A stretch of DNA of 64,000 nt, taken from assembly GCF_040054535.1 (NCBI RefSeq), contig NC_090785.1:6817501-6881500 (forward strand), written 5' to 3'. A program made the translations under genes and the position numbers. Source of the stretch: Antennarius striatus. Lineage: Eukaryota > Chordata > Actinopteri > Lophiiformes > Antennariidae. Within the stretch, counting starts at the first letter, position 1; every line of letters starts with the position of its first letter. Positions 59,849 to 64,000 of this stretch are shown piece by piece. The notes under the pieces were generated by a model. The model had not been told where the DNA came from. It did not search any database and saw only the letters and a list, made by a program, of their open reading frames with translations.

Positions 59849-59959
59849 GTCAAACATGAGCATAATCAGAGTATCTGTACAAAATAACTGCTGCTTCAGA
59901 TGACACGACCCCCTTGCTATGGTCAGGCCCAGCAGGTGTTGGGATCCAATGACTCATGT

Positions 59960-62609
<2,650 letters not shown>

Positions 62610-62665
62610 TTTTTCCACAGTCCTTTCTCGACTATGGCGGCGATCGAAGAGAAAGAAGGAAGTGA
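62610..62665 (-). promoter_or_regulatory. rpl39: rpl39 transcription start region
   Basis: On the minus strand a pyrimidine stretch CTTCCTTCTTTCTCTTCG (about 62645-62662) precedes the proposed start codon by about 40 bases and looks like a 5' terminal oligopyrimidine start. The inverse GCCGCCAT / ATGGCGGC is a YY1-type site, frequent at ribosomal-protein promoters. Confidence 0.5.
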
Positions 62666-62799
62666 CGTTTCATTTTTATCCAATGAGCGCTCACGAAACA
62701 GCGACACCACGTGGAAGGTTTCATTGATCGCGTTTGTGTCCTCCGTGGGCTCTGAAGTTCCTCGTTTAGCAGATCAGTGGTTTCTGTACCGCACAGATA

Positions 62800-63118
62800 C
62801 TTTTAAAGATGTATGGTTTTTGTTTACAATGTTTACTTGTCAGTTGACTTTGGTTATTGTATTGACTGTGATTTTTCTCTATGGAAATAAGTACTACTAT
62901 GCCGTGCCATGTCTATTCATCGTGTGTTACTGTGTGTGTGCATGTGAAGAATTGAACTTTATTGATTACCCCATAAGGGAAATTATTTTCTGTATGGATG
63001 TTTGTCTGGTATGGAGGGTGGGAGGGATGGGGTTTATCGTTATTGTTTAATTCTATAAAGCACTATGTTGCATTTTATATGAAAAGTGCTCTATAAATAA
63101 AGTTGATTTAATTTGACA
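62800..63118 (+). mobile_element. Retroposon 3' tail
   Basis: It ends with 'gaaaagtgctctataaataaagttgattt', the same type of tail as in 34085-34540. The body upstream is AT-rich and has no recognised coding remnant. The left boundary is unclear. Confidence 0.45.
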
Positions 63119-63399
63119 TGGGTAGAAAAAAGTATATTCTCTATTGGAGTATTTAGTGGACATCCTGTAAAGGAACCATATTTGCTAAGAGACTACAACA
63201 TATACACTATTCCTAATTAATATAATATAATCAGTAAGGGCCCAATAGCATACTTATGCTATTCTTGGACGAAGATTTAATTCCAGTTTCAACACTGAAG
63301 CGCTCTAGCTACATATTTCAGAAATTATCCATCTATCCATCTACTTGACAAGCATAATCGTCTTGTCTTCAGTTGCTTTTCTGCCTTGTACACTAAGAG

Positions 63400-63695
63400 T
63401 CTGCTGGATCCAATTCCAGCTATCTGCGTGTGAGAAACTGGGTACGCCCCGGGCATGTCGTCAGCACATGCCCGGGGAGTGGGGCTACATGAGACAAAGA
63501 TCCACTCATACTAGGGACAATCTGGAGTGATCGATTCACCTAAATTGCATGTTTTTGGAGGTGGGAGGAAGCCAGGAAACTTGAGTACCCACGCAGACGT
63601 GTGGAGAAAATGCAAACTTCGCACATAAAGGAAAAGAACCCAGAACCTTGTAGCTGTGAGGCGACAGCACTACCTTCTGTGCTGCCCACCTCAGA
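63400..63695 (+). mobile_element. Interspersed fish repeat, second copy
   Basis: It contains 'gagtgatcgattcacctaa', 'tgtttttggaggtgggaggaagcc', 'acccacgcagacgtgtggag' and 'gctgtgaggcgacagcacta', shared with 49884-50275 in the same order and orientation. The two copies are diverged and both look old. Confidence 0.75.
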
Positions 63696-64000
63696 AACTC
63701 TTATACCCAAAAGGTAAAATATGAATAACAACAACAATGAAGTTGTGTAGGGTTTTTCTTTTGTATTTAAGGACTTAACAAACATTTCACCATAAACAAA
63801 CAAAAAAGACCTTTGCATCGCCATTTTTTTTGCTTCCTTTAGTTTAGTCTATCACACATTAACGGTTCAGGAGAGATTGGGATTAGAAAGGACACTTGCT
63901 GTTCACCTTGACTCAAATCTGTAAACTGGCATGGTTGTTACAGCAGTCTTGTCAGATGGCTATTCTTCCAGTCTAGGCTAGACCATAACACAAGACTGCA
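63696..64000. other. Right edge, nothing recognised
   Basis: AT-rich sequence with short frames only. In human the next gene beyond RPL39 is UPF3B, but no exon of it is seen here. Confidence 0.4.

Noticed and set aside
62634-63050. 138-codon plus-strand frame starting ATGGCGGCGATCGAAGAG
   Set aside because: No family recognised. It overlaps the rpl39 promoter and runs into a retroposon-like tail, and ATGGCGGC is better read as a YY1-type site.

Overview
The window is vertebrate nuclear DNA, almost certainly from a ray-finned (percomorph-like) teleost. The evidence is intron-split housekeeping genes whose products match human UBE2A, NKRF, SEPTIN6, PTTG1, SOWAHD and RPL39 at recognisable but fish-like identity, together with fish-type repeats: a tRNA-derived SINE, RTE/Rex3-like LINE ends, hAT and Tigger relatives, and long CA and GATA arrays.

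Layout. Bases 1-22,700 contain no coding exon I can support. They hold scattered transposon fossils, microsatellites, a CCAAT/octamer cluster near 14.0 kb, and AT-rich sequence. A GC-richer patch ending in a splice donor on the minus strand (about 22,720-22,900) may be the first exon of a gene running left out of the window, which would make the desert its first intron. From 25.6 kb the window is gene-rich: ube2a (+, six exons), nkrf (-, convergent with ube2a), sept6 (-, ten exons including an alternative last one), pttg1/securin (+, divergent from sept6), sowahd (+, ankyrin), and rpl39 (-, convergent with sowahd). The human Xq24 neighbourhood has UBE2A, NKRF, SEPTIN6, SOWAHD and RPL39 close together, so the block is an old vertebrate synteny group. 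The odd member is pttg1, which is on chromosome 5 in human.

The gene models were assembled by eye from splice sites. Reading frame closes exactly across all junctions for ube2a (152 aa), nkrf (772 aa), sept6 (431 or 427 aa), pttg1 (184 aa) and rpl39 (51 aa). The genes are not an operon; they are independent nuclear genes. Functionally they cover ubiquitin conjugation and DNA damage tolerance (ube2a), RNA processing and transcriptional repression (nkrf), septin cytoskeleton (sept6), sister-chromatid separation control (pttg1), an ankyrin protein of unknown role (sowahd) and the ribosome (rpl39).

I found no obviously new multi-gene system. The most notable signals are an Ube2a (Rad6) that differs from the recalled human protein at ten positions, a securin with non-canonical KEN and D boxes, a sept6 stop codon lying inside a splice donor, a mobile-element family that carries a CRE palindrome, and possible regulatory clusters in the gene desert.
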